Of a stretch of DNA of 64,000 bases, positions 1 to 9,787 are shown in pieces (positions within the stretch are counted from its first letter, which is position 1; each line of letters opens with the position of its first letter). The DNA lies in NCBI GenBank assembly GCA_041946685.1, contig JBHGAV010000002.1:54475-118474 (forward strand). Direction: 5' to 3'. The notes beneath the pieces are model-generated. The model worked only from the letters and a program-made list of their open reading frames with translations, made no database searches and had not been told where the DNA came from. A program made the position numbers and the translations under genes. This DNA comes from JBHGAV01 sp041946685. GTDB lineage: Bacteria > Acidobacteriota > Terriglobia > Bryobacterales > Bryobacteraceae.

Positions 1-858
<858 letters not shown>

Positions 859-884
859 TCGCCTGAGGGCGGCTTCCCCGAGCC

Positions 885-1877
885 ATGAACGTCCTTGTGA
901 TCGGCGGAACCCTCTTCATTGGGCGCCACCTGGTGGCCAGCCTGCTGAAAGCCGGCCACCAGGTGACGGTGCTCCACCGCAAGCCGGGCCACAATCTCGG
1001 CCGGCGCGTCGGGGAGATCGTCGCCGATCGTAACGACCCGGCTGCGATCCGCAGCGCCCTTGACGGCGGCCGCTTCGAGGTGATCTTCGACAATGTCTAC
1101 GATTGGGAGCGCGGCACCACGGCCGCTCAGGTCGAGTCCACGGCGCGGGCCTGCGGCAACCGGCTTCGCCGGTACGTGTTCATGTCGAGTGTGGCGGCTT
1201 ACGGGGATGGCTTGAACCATCACGAAGGGGACGCCCTGGCGCCGGATGACCATCCCGATCCCTATACCCGGAACAAGGCAACCAGCGAGCGGGCGCTGTT
1301 CCGCCTGCACCAGAGGAACGGTTTCCCCGTGGTGACCCTTCGCCCGCCGTTCGTGTATGGACCTGGAAATCCCTTCTACCGCGAGGCGTTCTTCTGGGAC
1401 CGCTTGCGTGACAAGCGGCCGATCATCGTCCCGGGCGATGGGCGCCGGTTGATGCAGTTCGTCTTTGTCAGGGACCTGGTCGAGGCCAGCCTCCGGGCCA
1501 TGGTGGAGCCGGCTGCCGTGGGACACGCGTTCAACGTTGCCAACCTGAGGCCGATCACCCAGACCGAGGCGGTCGAGGCACTGGCCACCGTCGCTTCCAA
1601 GAAGGTGGAGACCGTGCGTGTTCCTCGGGACCGTATCTTGCGGGCGGGAGGGCATCCCATGGGCCCTCGTCTCTACTTCGGCGAATACTTCGATTTGCCG
1701 CCGATCACCCAGGTGGTGAGCAAGGCCCAGCGCGTGTTGGGTTTCCGCCCCACCGATTTCTCCAAGGCGCTCAAAGAGACTTATCGCTGGTACTTGCGCC
1801 ACCACAACCACCGACCGGCCGATTACTCCTTCGAGGACAGGCTCCTCGGACTGGCGGCCTCCGCGGCTGGGTTGTAG
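885..1877 (+). CDS. NAD-dependent epimerase/dehydratase (extended SDR)
   Basis: This 330-residue protein belongs to the extended short-chain dehydrogenase/reductase family. The N-terminal dinucleotide-binding motif GGTLFIG lies at residues 7-13 and the catalytic YTRNK (Y127, K131) follows a VFMSS strand, as in nucleotide-sugar epimerases. A PPFVYGPGNPF segment after the active site is typical of the substrate-binding half. The substrate cannot be read from sequence; a UDP- or dTDP-sugar is the family default. It follows the inositol phosphate synthase gene by 26 bases, so a shared sugar or inositol lipid role is possible but unproven. It ends ten bases from the convergent deacetylase gene. 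Confidence 0.85.
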   Translation: MNVLVIGGTLFIGRHLVASLLKAGHQVTVLHRKPGHNLGRRVGEIVADRNDPAAIRSALDGGRFEVIFDNVYDWERGTTAAQVESTARACGNRLRRYVFMSSVAAYGDGLNHHEGDALAPDDHPDPYTRNKATSERALFRLHQRNGFPVVTLRPPFVYGPGNPFYREAFFWDRLRDKRPIIVPGDGRRLMQFVFVRDLVEASLRAMVEPAAVGHAFNVANLRPITQTEAVEALATVASKKVETVRVPRDRILRAGGHPMGPRLYFGEYFDLPPITQVVSKAQRVLGFRPTDFSKALKETYRWYLRHHNHRPADYSFEDRLLGLAASAAGL

Positions 1878-1886
1878 CGCCGCACC

Positions 1887-2825
1887 CTAGAGGTCCGGCG
1901 CATGGTCGCGTGTCCCTGCCGCCAGAAGCGCCTCGGCTGCCGCGTGCACGGTGTTGCAGTGGATGGCCACGGTGTCCTCAACGCGGAAGGCGTATCCTCC
2001 GGCCAAAGTGACGGCCACCGGCACGCCCATGCGCAGGGCCGACTCGATCACGAATCTGTCTCTCTGGCGGAGGCCCCCCATGGTCAGCGCCAGCCCGCCC
2101 AACTGGTCCTGATAGTAAGGATCTGCTCCGGCCAGATAGAAGACAAGGTTGGGCCGGAACTCGCGCAGAGCGGGCAAGTAGTGGATCCGGAGGTGCTCAA
2201 GGTACTCCGCATCGCCTGTCTGGTCGGGCAGGTGGACATCTAGGTCGGAGGGCGGCTTCTCGAGAGGGTAGTTGTTGTACTGGTGGATGGAGAACGTGAA
2301 CACTTTCCGGTCGTCCGCGAACAGCGCCGCCGTGCCGTTACCGTGATGCACGTCGCAATCCACGATCATCGCCCGTTCAACGCGGCCCGCGCGCTGGAGG
2401 CGTCTCACTGCGACCGCGACATCGTTGACCGCGCAGAAGCCCTCCCCATGACCGTGGAAACCATGGTGGAACCCGCCGCCAAGGTTGAAGCCGACTCCGT
2501 CGCGCAACGCCAGCCGGCCGGCGAGGATGGTGCCTCCCGCGGCCAACCGGAAGGCCCTCACCATCTGGCGGGAATAGGGGATCTCCAATTTCCGGATCTC
2601 CTCGAAGCTGAGAGTGCCGGTGCGGAGGCGCTGGATCCAGCCGCGGTCATGCGCTAGGACGAGGTCCTCGTCTTCGGCGAGCCAGGGAGAAACCACGTCT
2701 TCCGGAGATGCTACCCCCTCGCTCAGCAACCTGTCCTTCACCAACCGGTACTTCTCGGAAGGGAAGACGTGGTCGCCGAGACTCATTTCGTAGCCGTCGT
2801 GATAGACCAGACGGAACGGCAGCAT
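1887..2825 (-). CDS. Histone deacetylase / AcuC-like zinc deacetylase
   Basis: The 312-residue protein has the arginase-deacetylase fold signature. The catalytic His pair is H120-H121 (GGGFHHGFHGHGEGFC), zinc ligands are D158 and H160 (DCDVHHGNGT) and D235 (AGADPYYQD), and the late GGY motif is at about 276-278. Bacterial members include AcuC, which deacetylates acetyl-CoA synthetase, and polyamine or acetoin-related amidohydrolases. Only 12 bases separate it from the upstream pta gene on the same strand, so the two are probably one operon tied to acetyl group metabolism; this is inference from context. All catalytic residues I looked for are present. Confidence 0.88.
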   Translation of the reverse strand: MLPFRLVYHDGYEMSLGDHVFPSEKYRLVKDRLLSEGVASPEDVVSPWLAEDEDLVLAHDRGWIQRLRTGTLSFEEIRKLEIPYSRQMVRAFRLAAGGTILAGRLALRDGVGFNLGGGFHHGFHGHGEGFCAVNDVAVAVRRLQRAGRVERAMIVDCDVHHGNGTAALFADDRKVFTFSIHQYNNYPLEKPPSDLDVHLPDQTGDAEYLEHLRIHYLPALREFRPNLVFYLAGADPYYQDQLGGLALTMGGLRQRDRFVIESALRMGVPVAVTLAGGYAFRVEDTVAIHCNTVHAAAEALLAAGTRDHAPDL

Positions 2826-2837
2826 CAGAGACTTCGC

Positions 2838-3851
2838 CTATCCGGCAGGCTTTGTGTAAGCCGCCTGCAAGCACGTGATGATGGCTACGCTATAAATGTC
2901 TTCTGCTGAGCAACCCCGGCTCAGGTCGTTGGCGGGTTTTGCCAGCCCCTGGATGAACGGCCCTATGGCGGCGGCATCGCCCAGTCGCTCCACCATCTTG
3001 ACCGCAATGTTGGCCGAGGTCAAGTCCGGGAATATCAGGGTATTGGCGCGCCCCGCAACGGGAGAGCCCGGAGCCTTGGTGGCGCCCACGGCGGGCACCA
3101 GGGCCGTGTCGGCCTGCAACTCCCCGTCCACGTTGAGTTCCGGAGCACGCGCCCGCACGACCCTAAGAGCTTCCACGACCTTGTCCACTTCCTTGTGCCT
3201 GCCCCCGCTGCCCTTGGTGGAATAGCTGAGGAGAGCGACGACGGGCTCGGTTTCAAATAACATTCTCACGGTGCCGGCGGTCGTAATCGCCATGTCGGCC
3301 AGATCGACCGCGGAAGGCTCGATCACCGTGGAGGCGTCGCAGATCCCCAGCAGGCCATCGTGGCCATACTGACGGTTCCGGACGGCCAGGACGAACAGGC
3401 TTGTGACCAGCCGGACCCCGGGAAGCGTCCCTATGCAGTGCAGCATGGCCCGCAGCGTGTCTTTGCTGGTATACACGGCTCCGCATACACTGCCGTCGGC
3501 GTCTCCCGCGGCAACCATGAGCTGGCCCAAGTACTCCGGCCGGCGGGCGATCTCCGCAGCCTCCAGGGAGGTCAATCCCTTGGCGCGACGGCGTTCATGG
3601 TAAATCGCTGCGTACTTTTCGAAACCCGGGCACGTGTCCGGCTGGATGAAGGCGACGCCGGGCGGCGCGGCGGCCGGAGCCAGCCCGATGAGGATGGGGT
3701 CGGCCATCCCCTCGCGAGCCAGCCGGCCCGCAGCCTCCTGCACGCGGGGGTCCCCACCCTCCGGGAACACGATGCGCTTGCGTCCCCCCGCCTGGCGGAC
3801 CCTCTCTACTTGACGGTTCATGAACGCAATCGAAGACTCTGTGACGGCCAT
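2838..3851 (-). CDS. pta: Phosphate acetyltransferase
   Basis: The 337-residue protein matches the short, single-domain phosphotransacetylases (about 330 residues, without the DRTGG/BioD-like N-terminal half). It interconverts acetyl-CoA plus phosphate with acetyl phosphate plus CoA. Recognisable stretches include IVFPEGGDPRVQEAA near the N-terminus, SVCGAVYTSKDTLRAML, LLSYSTKGSGG, and the C-terminal ANTLIFPDLTSANIAVKM. The start at 3851 has a TACAAT box 11 bases upstream. The deacetylase gene follows after 12 bases. No acetate kinase gene is adjacent, so the partner enzyme must lie elsewhere. Confidence 0.93.
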   Translation of the reverse strand: MAVTESSIAFMNRQVERVRQAGGRKRIVFPEGGDPRVQEAAGRLAREGMADPILIGLAPAAAPPGVAFIQPDTCPGFEKYAAIYHERRRAKGLTSLEAAEIARRPEYLGQLMVAAGDADGSVCGAVYTSKDTLRAMLHCIGTLPGVRLVTSLFVLAVRNRQYGHDGLLGICDASTVIEPSAVDLADMAITTAGTVRMLFETEPVVALLSYSTKGSGGRHKEVDKVVEALRVVRARAPELNVDGELQADTALVPAVGATKAPGSPVAGRANTLIFPDLTSANIAVKMVERLGDAAAIGPFIQGLAKPANDLSRGCSAEDIYSVAIITCLQAAYTKPAG

Positions 3852-3862
3852 AGGGTCTATTC

Positions 3863-3868
3863 ATTGTA
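3863..3868 (-). promoter_or_regulatory. Putative -10 box for pta
   Basis: TACAAT on the minus strand ends 11 bases before the pta ATG, implying a very short leader. It lies back to back with the GH88 promoter candidate at 3913. No good -35 was seen. Confidence 0.35.
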
Positions 3869-3912
3869 CAGAATCCGGGTGGCAGCCCCGCCGAGCGTGC
3901 CTGCGGGAGAAG

Positions 3913-3918
3913 TACAAT
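3913..3918 (+). promoter_or_regulatory. Putative -10 box for the GH88 gene
   Basis: TACAAT lies 17 bases before the ATG at 3936. A GGAGG ribosome binding site sits between them, so the transcript would start just upstream of it. Confidence 0.35.
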
Positions 3919-3935
3919 TGCCGGAGGTTGACGCA

Positions 3936-5056
<1,121 letters not shown>

Positions 5057-5057
<1 letters not shown>

Positions 5058-5515
5058 TGTCGTTCAGGGTGGAAAGCCCTGCCTTCTCGGACGGCGGCTC
5101 GATCCCGAAGCTTTACACCTGCGAGGGAGCCGATCTGTCCCCCGCGCTCCAGTGGGAGGGCGAACCCGGCGGAACCAGAAGTTACGCCTTGATCGTGGAT
5201 GATCCCGACGCACCGGCAGGCACCTGGAATCACTGGCTGCTCTGGGATCTCCCCGCCGGCGTGCACACCCTTCCACAGGGCTTCAAACCGGGACAGGCGG
5301 GCGAGAGCGGCACCAACGACTTCGGACGGCTGGGCTACGGCGGGCCCTGTCCGCCGAAGGGTCACGGGCCCCACCGCTACTTTTTCAGACTTTACGCGTT
5401 GAGGGAATCGTCGCTGGGCCTTCGCCGGGGCGCCCGGCGTGCAGACCTCGACAAGGCGCTCGCGGGCCGGGTTCTGGCCGAAGCGCAATGGATGGGGGTC
5501 TACGAACGCAAGTAG
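5057..5515 (+). CDS. YbhB/YbcL family PEBP-like protein
   Basis: This 152-residue protein belongs to the phosphatidylethanolamine-binding / Raf kinase inhibitor-like family. The family signature DDPDAPAGTWNHWLLWD lies near residues 49-65 and the GPCPPKGHGPHRYFF motif near 97-111; together they form the anion-binding pocket. The biochemical role of bacterial members is unsettled. Its ATG overlaps the GH88 stop by one base, so translation is probably coupled, but no functional link to polysaccharide breakdown is known to me. The length is normal for the family. Confidence 0.9.
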
Positions 5516-5580
5516 CCGGCCCGCCCGACATTTGACATCGCAGGATCGCCCGCCTGACAATTGCCACTTGCGGCTCTATC

Positions 5581-6918
5581 ATGTCGGTGTCCGTCATCAT
5601 TCCCGTCTACAACTCCGCTGCGCATCTGCGGACTTGTCTGACTCATCTGGCCCAGTGGCCCGCCGGACCGCTTGAGCTGATCGTCGTCGATGACGGTTCC
5701 ACGGACGACTCGGCCGAGGTGGCGCGATCCTTCGGCGCCGTAGTTCTGTCAACGGGAGGACGGAGGGGTCCAGCGAGAGCCCGCAACATTGGAGCACGGG
5801 TGGCTCGTGGTGAGATCCTGTTCTTCATCGATTCCGATGTATGCGTGCATCCGGATACCCTGGAGCGAGTTCGGAGAGATTTCGGGGAACATCCGGAGCT
5901 GGATGCCTTGATCGGATCTTACGATTCGACTCCCCAGTCTCCGGACTTCATCTCCCAGTACAAGAACCTCATGCACTCGTATGTGCACCAGCGGGGGAGA
6001 CTTCAGGCGTGCACGTTCTGGAGCGGGTGCGGGGCCATCCGCCGGAAGGTGTTCCTGGAGCACGCCGGATTCGATGAATCCTACGAGCGCCCGGCCATCG
6101 AGGACATCGAGCTCGGCTACAGGCTGCGCCAGGCCGGCCGGAACATGGTGCTCGATAAGGATCTTCAGGTCACCCACCTCAAGCACTGGACCTTCTGGAG
6201 CCTGCTGAAGACCGACGTCCTCGATCGGGGCATCCCCTGGACCGAACTCATTCTGCGTGACCGCTACATGCCGAATGACCTGAACCTGGAATTGAGCCAG
6301 CGGGTGAGCGTGGCGCTGGCCTTCCTGCTGGTGGGCCTGGCCCTGGCGGCGACGGTCCTTTGGAACGGCCTGTTCCTGACGCCGTTGCTGGCGCTGCTCG
6401 TATTTCTGCTTGCCGCCTACTGGCTGGAGTTCGCCTCGGGAAGGCCGTCGCTAACAGCAGCGGTGGGCACGGGGATCGTCGTCTCAATCATCGTGTGGAT
6501 GGCCTTCGCCTTCAAGATGACGCCCATTCTGCCGCCTCTGCTGCTGGGCTGCCTGTTGTTGGTGCTGCGGCACAGATACGCTTACTCCTCGCCGCGCAAG
6601 CGCCAGTTTACCGGCGTCATACTGGCTGTCTATATCCTCGGGGCCACTCTCTATTTCCTGACTCACCTGCCGCGCCATCCGCTGATCTTCGCGTTCTTTC
6701 TGGTAGTGGCCGCGATCGTGGTCATCAACAACCAGTTCTACACGTTTCTCGCCGCCAGGCAGGGGCGGCTGTTCGCCCTGGCGGCCGTTCCCTTTCACCT
6801 GCTCTATCATCTCTACAATGGCATCTCGTTCGCGGCGGGTTTTGTTCGCTTTTCCTGGCGGAAGCTAGTGCGGCGGTATGCTCGCCCGAGCGGAAGCGCC
6901 TCGGTCAGTCCCCGCTGA
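5581..6918 (+). CDS. Membrane-bound family 2 glycosyltransferase
   Basis: The first 235 or so residues form a GT-A domain: VIIPVYN at 5-11, VVDDGSTDDS near 35-44, the metal-binding DSD at D84-D86 (FFIDSDV), and PAIEDIELGYRL as the catalytic ED region. The rest, about 240-430, is strongly hydrophobic with several predicted membrane helices. This layout fits an inner-membrane transferase that adds a sugar to a lipid or polysaccharide on the cytoplasmic face. Acceptor and donor are unknown. The 3' end overlaps the convergent galK gene by 14 bases. No clear ribosome binding site precedes the ATG. Confidence 0.85.
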   Translation: MSVSVIIPVYNSAAHLRTCLTHLAQWPAGPLELIVVDDGSTDDSAEVARSFGAVVLSTGGRRGPARARNIGARVARGEILFFIDSDVCVHPDTLERVRRDFGEHPELDALIGSYDSTPQSPDFISQYKNLMHSYVHQRGRLQACTFWSGCGAIRRKVFLEHAGFDESYERPAIEDIELGYRLRQAGRNMVLDKDLQVTHLKHWTFWSLLKTDVLDRGIPWTELILRDRYMPNDLNLELSQRVSVALAFLLVGLALAATVLWNGLFLTPLLALLVFLLAAYWLEFASGRPSLTAAVGTGIVVSIIVWMAFAFKMTPILPPLLLGCLLLVLRHRYAYSSPRKRQFTGVILAVYILGATLYFLTHLPRHPLIFAFFLVVAAIVVINNQFYTFLAARQGRLFALAAVPFHLLYHLYNGISFAAGFVRFSWRKLVRRYARPSGSASVSPR

Positions 6919-8071
6919 CCTCCCCCGCTCCGGCGGAGGGCCGGCAGGGATAGATTTCAGGCACGAGATGGAAACGCTCCTCGTACGCCTGGGAGAGGGT
7001 TGCCTGAAATCGAAGAGCCGAGTCCGGATCGACCAGGTTCACGGTGCAGCCGCCGAACCCGCCGCCAGTCATGCGAGCGCCGTACACACCGGGGATCTTT
7101 AACGCCGTATCAACCAGGAAGTCCAGCTCTTGGCAACTTACTTCATAGTCGCGCTGAAGGCTGCGGTGAGAGGCGACCAGCAGTTCGCCCATGCGCCCTA
7201 GGTCAGCCGCCCGGCTGGCGGCGGCGAAGGCTTCCACACGCGCGTTCTCGGTCACCACGTGGCGCGCGCGGCACATCACAACGGTGTCCATCTCGCCGGT
7301 GAACTCCCTCAGCATGTCGACCGATACGTCACGGAGACTGTCGACTTGGGGATACTTCCGGCCGACGGTGGCCACGGCCGCGGCACATTCGGCGACCCTG
7401 TCCCGGTAGGCGGAGCCGCCGAGCTCGTGCTTCACCATGGTGTTGACCGCGACCAGCTCGGCTTCAGGAGGCAAGACGGCAACCTGGTGGTCCAGGCTGC
7501 GGCAGTCAATCATCACCGCACAGCCCTCGCGGCCGAAGACGGAAATGTATTGATCCATGATGCCGCAGGGCATGCCGACAAAGTCGTTCTCCGCCCGCCG
7601 GCAGAGCCGCGCCAGTTCCAGCGGCTCTACAGAGCGTCCCCCCAGCAGCGCCAGAGCCACTGAGACCTCGATAGCGGCGGAGGAACTGAGCCCCGATCCG
7701 ACCGGAATGGTGCTATAGACCAGCAGGTTGCTCGGTTCGACCGGGTAGCCGGCGAGCACGAGCTCGCGCGCGACTCCCAACACGTAGTCTCCCCAGTCTC
7801 CGGCGGGCTGCGCCCGCCGGAGCGCGGAAACCGGCCACTCCCGGGACTGCTCCAGGTTCTTCGAGTAGACGCGGAGATGGCCGTCTGCGGCCGGGGCGCT
7901 TGCCGTCAGACAGGCCAGGTCAAGGGCGACCGGCATGACGAAGCCCAGGTTGTAATCGGTGTGCTCGCCGATTAGGTTCACCCTGCCCGGCGCCCGATAG
8001 ACGCGCGGGGAATGCCCAGGACCGTATCGCTGTTCAAATAACTGGTTCAGAAAGCGCGCCGAGCCAACCAT
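6905..8071 (-). CDS. galK: Galactokinase
   Basis: The 388-residue GHMP kinase phosphorylates galactose to galactose 1-phosphate in the Leloir pathway. The galactokinase signature PGRVNLIGEHTDYN is at residues 28-41, the ATP-binding PVGSGLSSSAA loop at about 123-133, the catalytic-base region MPCGIMDQY follows, and the third GHMP motif is GARMTGGGFGGC near the C-terminus. Other gal genes are not adjacent; a GT2 gene converges from the other side with a 14-base overlap. The gene is separated from dnaB by a 339-base divergent intergenic region. Confidence 0.96.
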   Translation of the reverse strand: MVGSARFLNQLFEQRYGPGHSPRVYRAPGRVNLIGEHTDYNLGFVMPVALDLACLTASAPAADGHLRVYSKNLEQSREWPVSALRRAQPAGDWGDYVLGVARELVLAGYPVEPSNLLVYSTIPVGSGLSSSAAIEVSVALALLGGRSVEPLELARLCRRAENDFVGMPCGIMDQYISVFGREGCAVMIDCRSLDHQVAVLPPEAELVAVNTMVKHELGGSAYRDRVAECAAAVATVGRKYPQVDSLRDVSVDMLREFTGEMDTVVMCRARHVVTENARVEAFAAASRAADLGRMGELLVASHRSLQRDYEVSCQELDFLVDTALKIPGVYGARMTGGGFGGCTVNLVDPDSALRFQATLSQAYEERFHLVPEIYPCRPSAGAGEVSGD

Positions 8072-8410
8072 AGGAGGATCCCCTCGAACAGCAGAGTCGC
8101 TGCACCGGTATACTCATTCATATTCGCCCGGGTGAAGCGTAAAGTCTAGCACAATGGCAGGAGGAGTCCGAATTTGCTCTTGACCCCGCGGAGAGCCTTG
8201 GGAATAATACAAAAGAGGGGTGATTTGTTTTCGGAAATTCTGTGGAAAACGGTAGGGGCAGGAGTGTGAACCGCTGGTGCGCAACGGGTTCGCCCTGCCC
8301 GGGCGGATTCCTCCGGGCGACTTCTTTTCCTCCGCATATGCGAAGAGAAACAAGGAGCTTAGATCGCCGGCACAGAATCCCGGATAGTTCGCTAGTCTTG
8401 AGTGTCCCGT
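8072..8410. other. Divergent intergenic region, galK/dnaB
   Basis: This 339-base stretch lies between the divergent galK and dnaB starts and must hold both promoters. It is less GC-rich in the 8190-8245 part. I see no convincing gene, tRNA or terminator. Short GC palindromes occur at about 8290-8325 but no T-run follows. A weak TATGAA-like box lies upstream of galK on the minus strand. Confidence 0.4.
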
Positions 8411-9775
8411 ATGGCGTCCGTCGACACCACTCTTGAGAAGGGTCTGCCCGCGAACCTCGATGCCGAGAGGTACGTGCTGGGTTCCATCCTTCTCGACTGC
8501 ACCCTGTTCATCCAAGTCGCCTCCGTTTTGCAGGCCGAGGACTTCAGCCTGGAGAAACATCGCCGCATCTTCCTTCGCATGAGCGAACTGCAGGAACGCG
8601 GCGAACGCATAGATCGCGTGACCGTGGCCGAGGAGCTGATGAAGCACAACCAGCTCGAGGCTTGCGACGGCCTGGGCTACCTGGTGAGCCTCGACGATGG
8701 TCTGCCGCAGATCCACAACCTGGATAGTTACGTCCGGATCGTCAAAGACAAGTCGCTGTTGAGGCGGGTGATCTTTACTTCCCAGAACTTGATCAACCGC
8801 TGCCTGGCAGGGGAAGAGGAGCCGCAGGCAATACTGGAGAACGCCGAGGAGATCCTGCTGAAGCTCGGGGAATCCACGGTCAAGGCGGGCCTCGCGACAC
8901 CCGGCGACATTATCGACGAGTTCCAGGGAGGCTTGAATGCCTTCCTGGACCCCGGCCGCCGGATCCAGGGACTAAGCACGGGCTTTCAGCGCTTCGACGA
9001 GCTCACCGGAGGGCTGCACCCCGGCGAGCTGATCATCATGGCCGGGCGTCCGTCGATGGGCAAGACCGCCTTGGCCCTCAACATCGCCCAGCACGCCGCG
9101 GTCAAGCTCGGCAAGACCGTGGCGGTCTTCTCTCTCGAAATGTCCAAGGAGGCCCTGCTGACGCGCCTGCTTTGCGCCGGCGCCCGTGTGGACAGCCACC
9201 GTTTTCGCCAGGGGTACCTCGACGCCGAGGAACGGCGGAGGCTGCAAGCTGCCGCCGCCGAGCTGGTGGAAGCCCCCCTGTATATCGATGACACCTCGGG
9301 CAGCAACCTCATGGACATGCACGCTAAGCTGCGGCGGCTGAAGGCGGAAAGGCCCCTCGGCCTGGTGGTGCTCGACTACCTCCAGTTGATGAGCAGCCGG
9401 GGCCGGTTCGAGAGCCGCGTGCAGGAGATCAGCGCGCTGTCGCGGGGATTGAAGCTGCTGGCGAAGGAGCTGGAAGTGCCGATGCTGGTGCTGAGCCAGT
9501 TGAGCCGCGCTCCGGAGACCCGCCCCGGAGACCACCGCCCGCAACTGAGCGACCTGCGCGAATCGGGCTCGATCGAGCAGGATGCCGACGTGGTCGCCTT
9601 CATCTTCCGTGAGGAGGTGTACAAACCGGAAAGAGAGGATCTGCGGGGGCAAGCCGAGCTGTTGCTCTCCAAGCAGCGCAACGGGCCTACCGGCAAGATC
9701 CAGCTTGTCTTTCTGCACAACCTCACCAAGTTCGAGAACCGTGTCTCGGACCTGGAGGCCAAGGACGAGGACTAG
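8411..9775 (+). CDS. dnaB: Replicative DNA helicase DnaB
   Basis: This 454-residue hexameric helicase unwinds DNA at the fork and binds primase. The N-terminal domain (about 12-115, beginning NLDAERYVLGSILLD) is followed by the RecA-like motor: Walker A GRPSMGKT at 212-219, FSLEMSKEAL, Walker B region LVVLDYLQLM, and LSQLSRAPETR/SDLRESGSIEQDAD. The C-terminus NGPTGKIQLVFL is also typical. I chose the ATG at 8411; an in-frame GTG at 8402 is the alternative. It ends 12 bases from the convergent malQ. Confidence 0.96.
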   Translation: MASVDTTLEKGLPANLDAERYVLGSILLDCTLFIQVASVLQAEDFSLEKHRRIFLRMSELQERGERIDRVTVAEELMKHNQLEACDGLGYLVSLDDGLPQIHNLDSYVRIVKDKSLLRRVIFTSQNLINRCLAGEEEPQAILENAEEILLKLGESTVKAGLATPGDIIDEFQGGLNAFLDPGRRIQGLSTGFQRFDELTGGLHPGELIIMAGRPSMGKTALALNIAQHAAVKLGKTVAVFSLEMSKEALLTRLLCAGARVDSHRFRQGYLDAEERRRLQAAAAELVEAPLYIDDTSGSNLMDMHAKLRRLKAERPLGLVVLDYLQLMSSRGRFESRVQEISALSRGLKLLAKELEVPMLVLSQLSRAPETRPGDHRPQLSDLRESGSIEQDADVVAFIFREEVYKPEREDLRGQAELLLSKQRNGPTGKIQLVFLHNLTKFENRVSDLEAKDED

Positions 9776-9787
9776 TAAGCTTCGCGT

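Noticed and set aside
3360..3935. Upstream extension of the GH88 frame
   Set aside because: It runs antisense through pta; the ATG at 3936 has a GGAGG site and aligns with the GH88 start.
8114..8716. Minus-strand frame crossing the galK/dnaB spacer
   Set aside because: Most of it is antisense to dnaB and the rest has no coding character.
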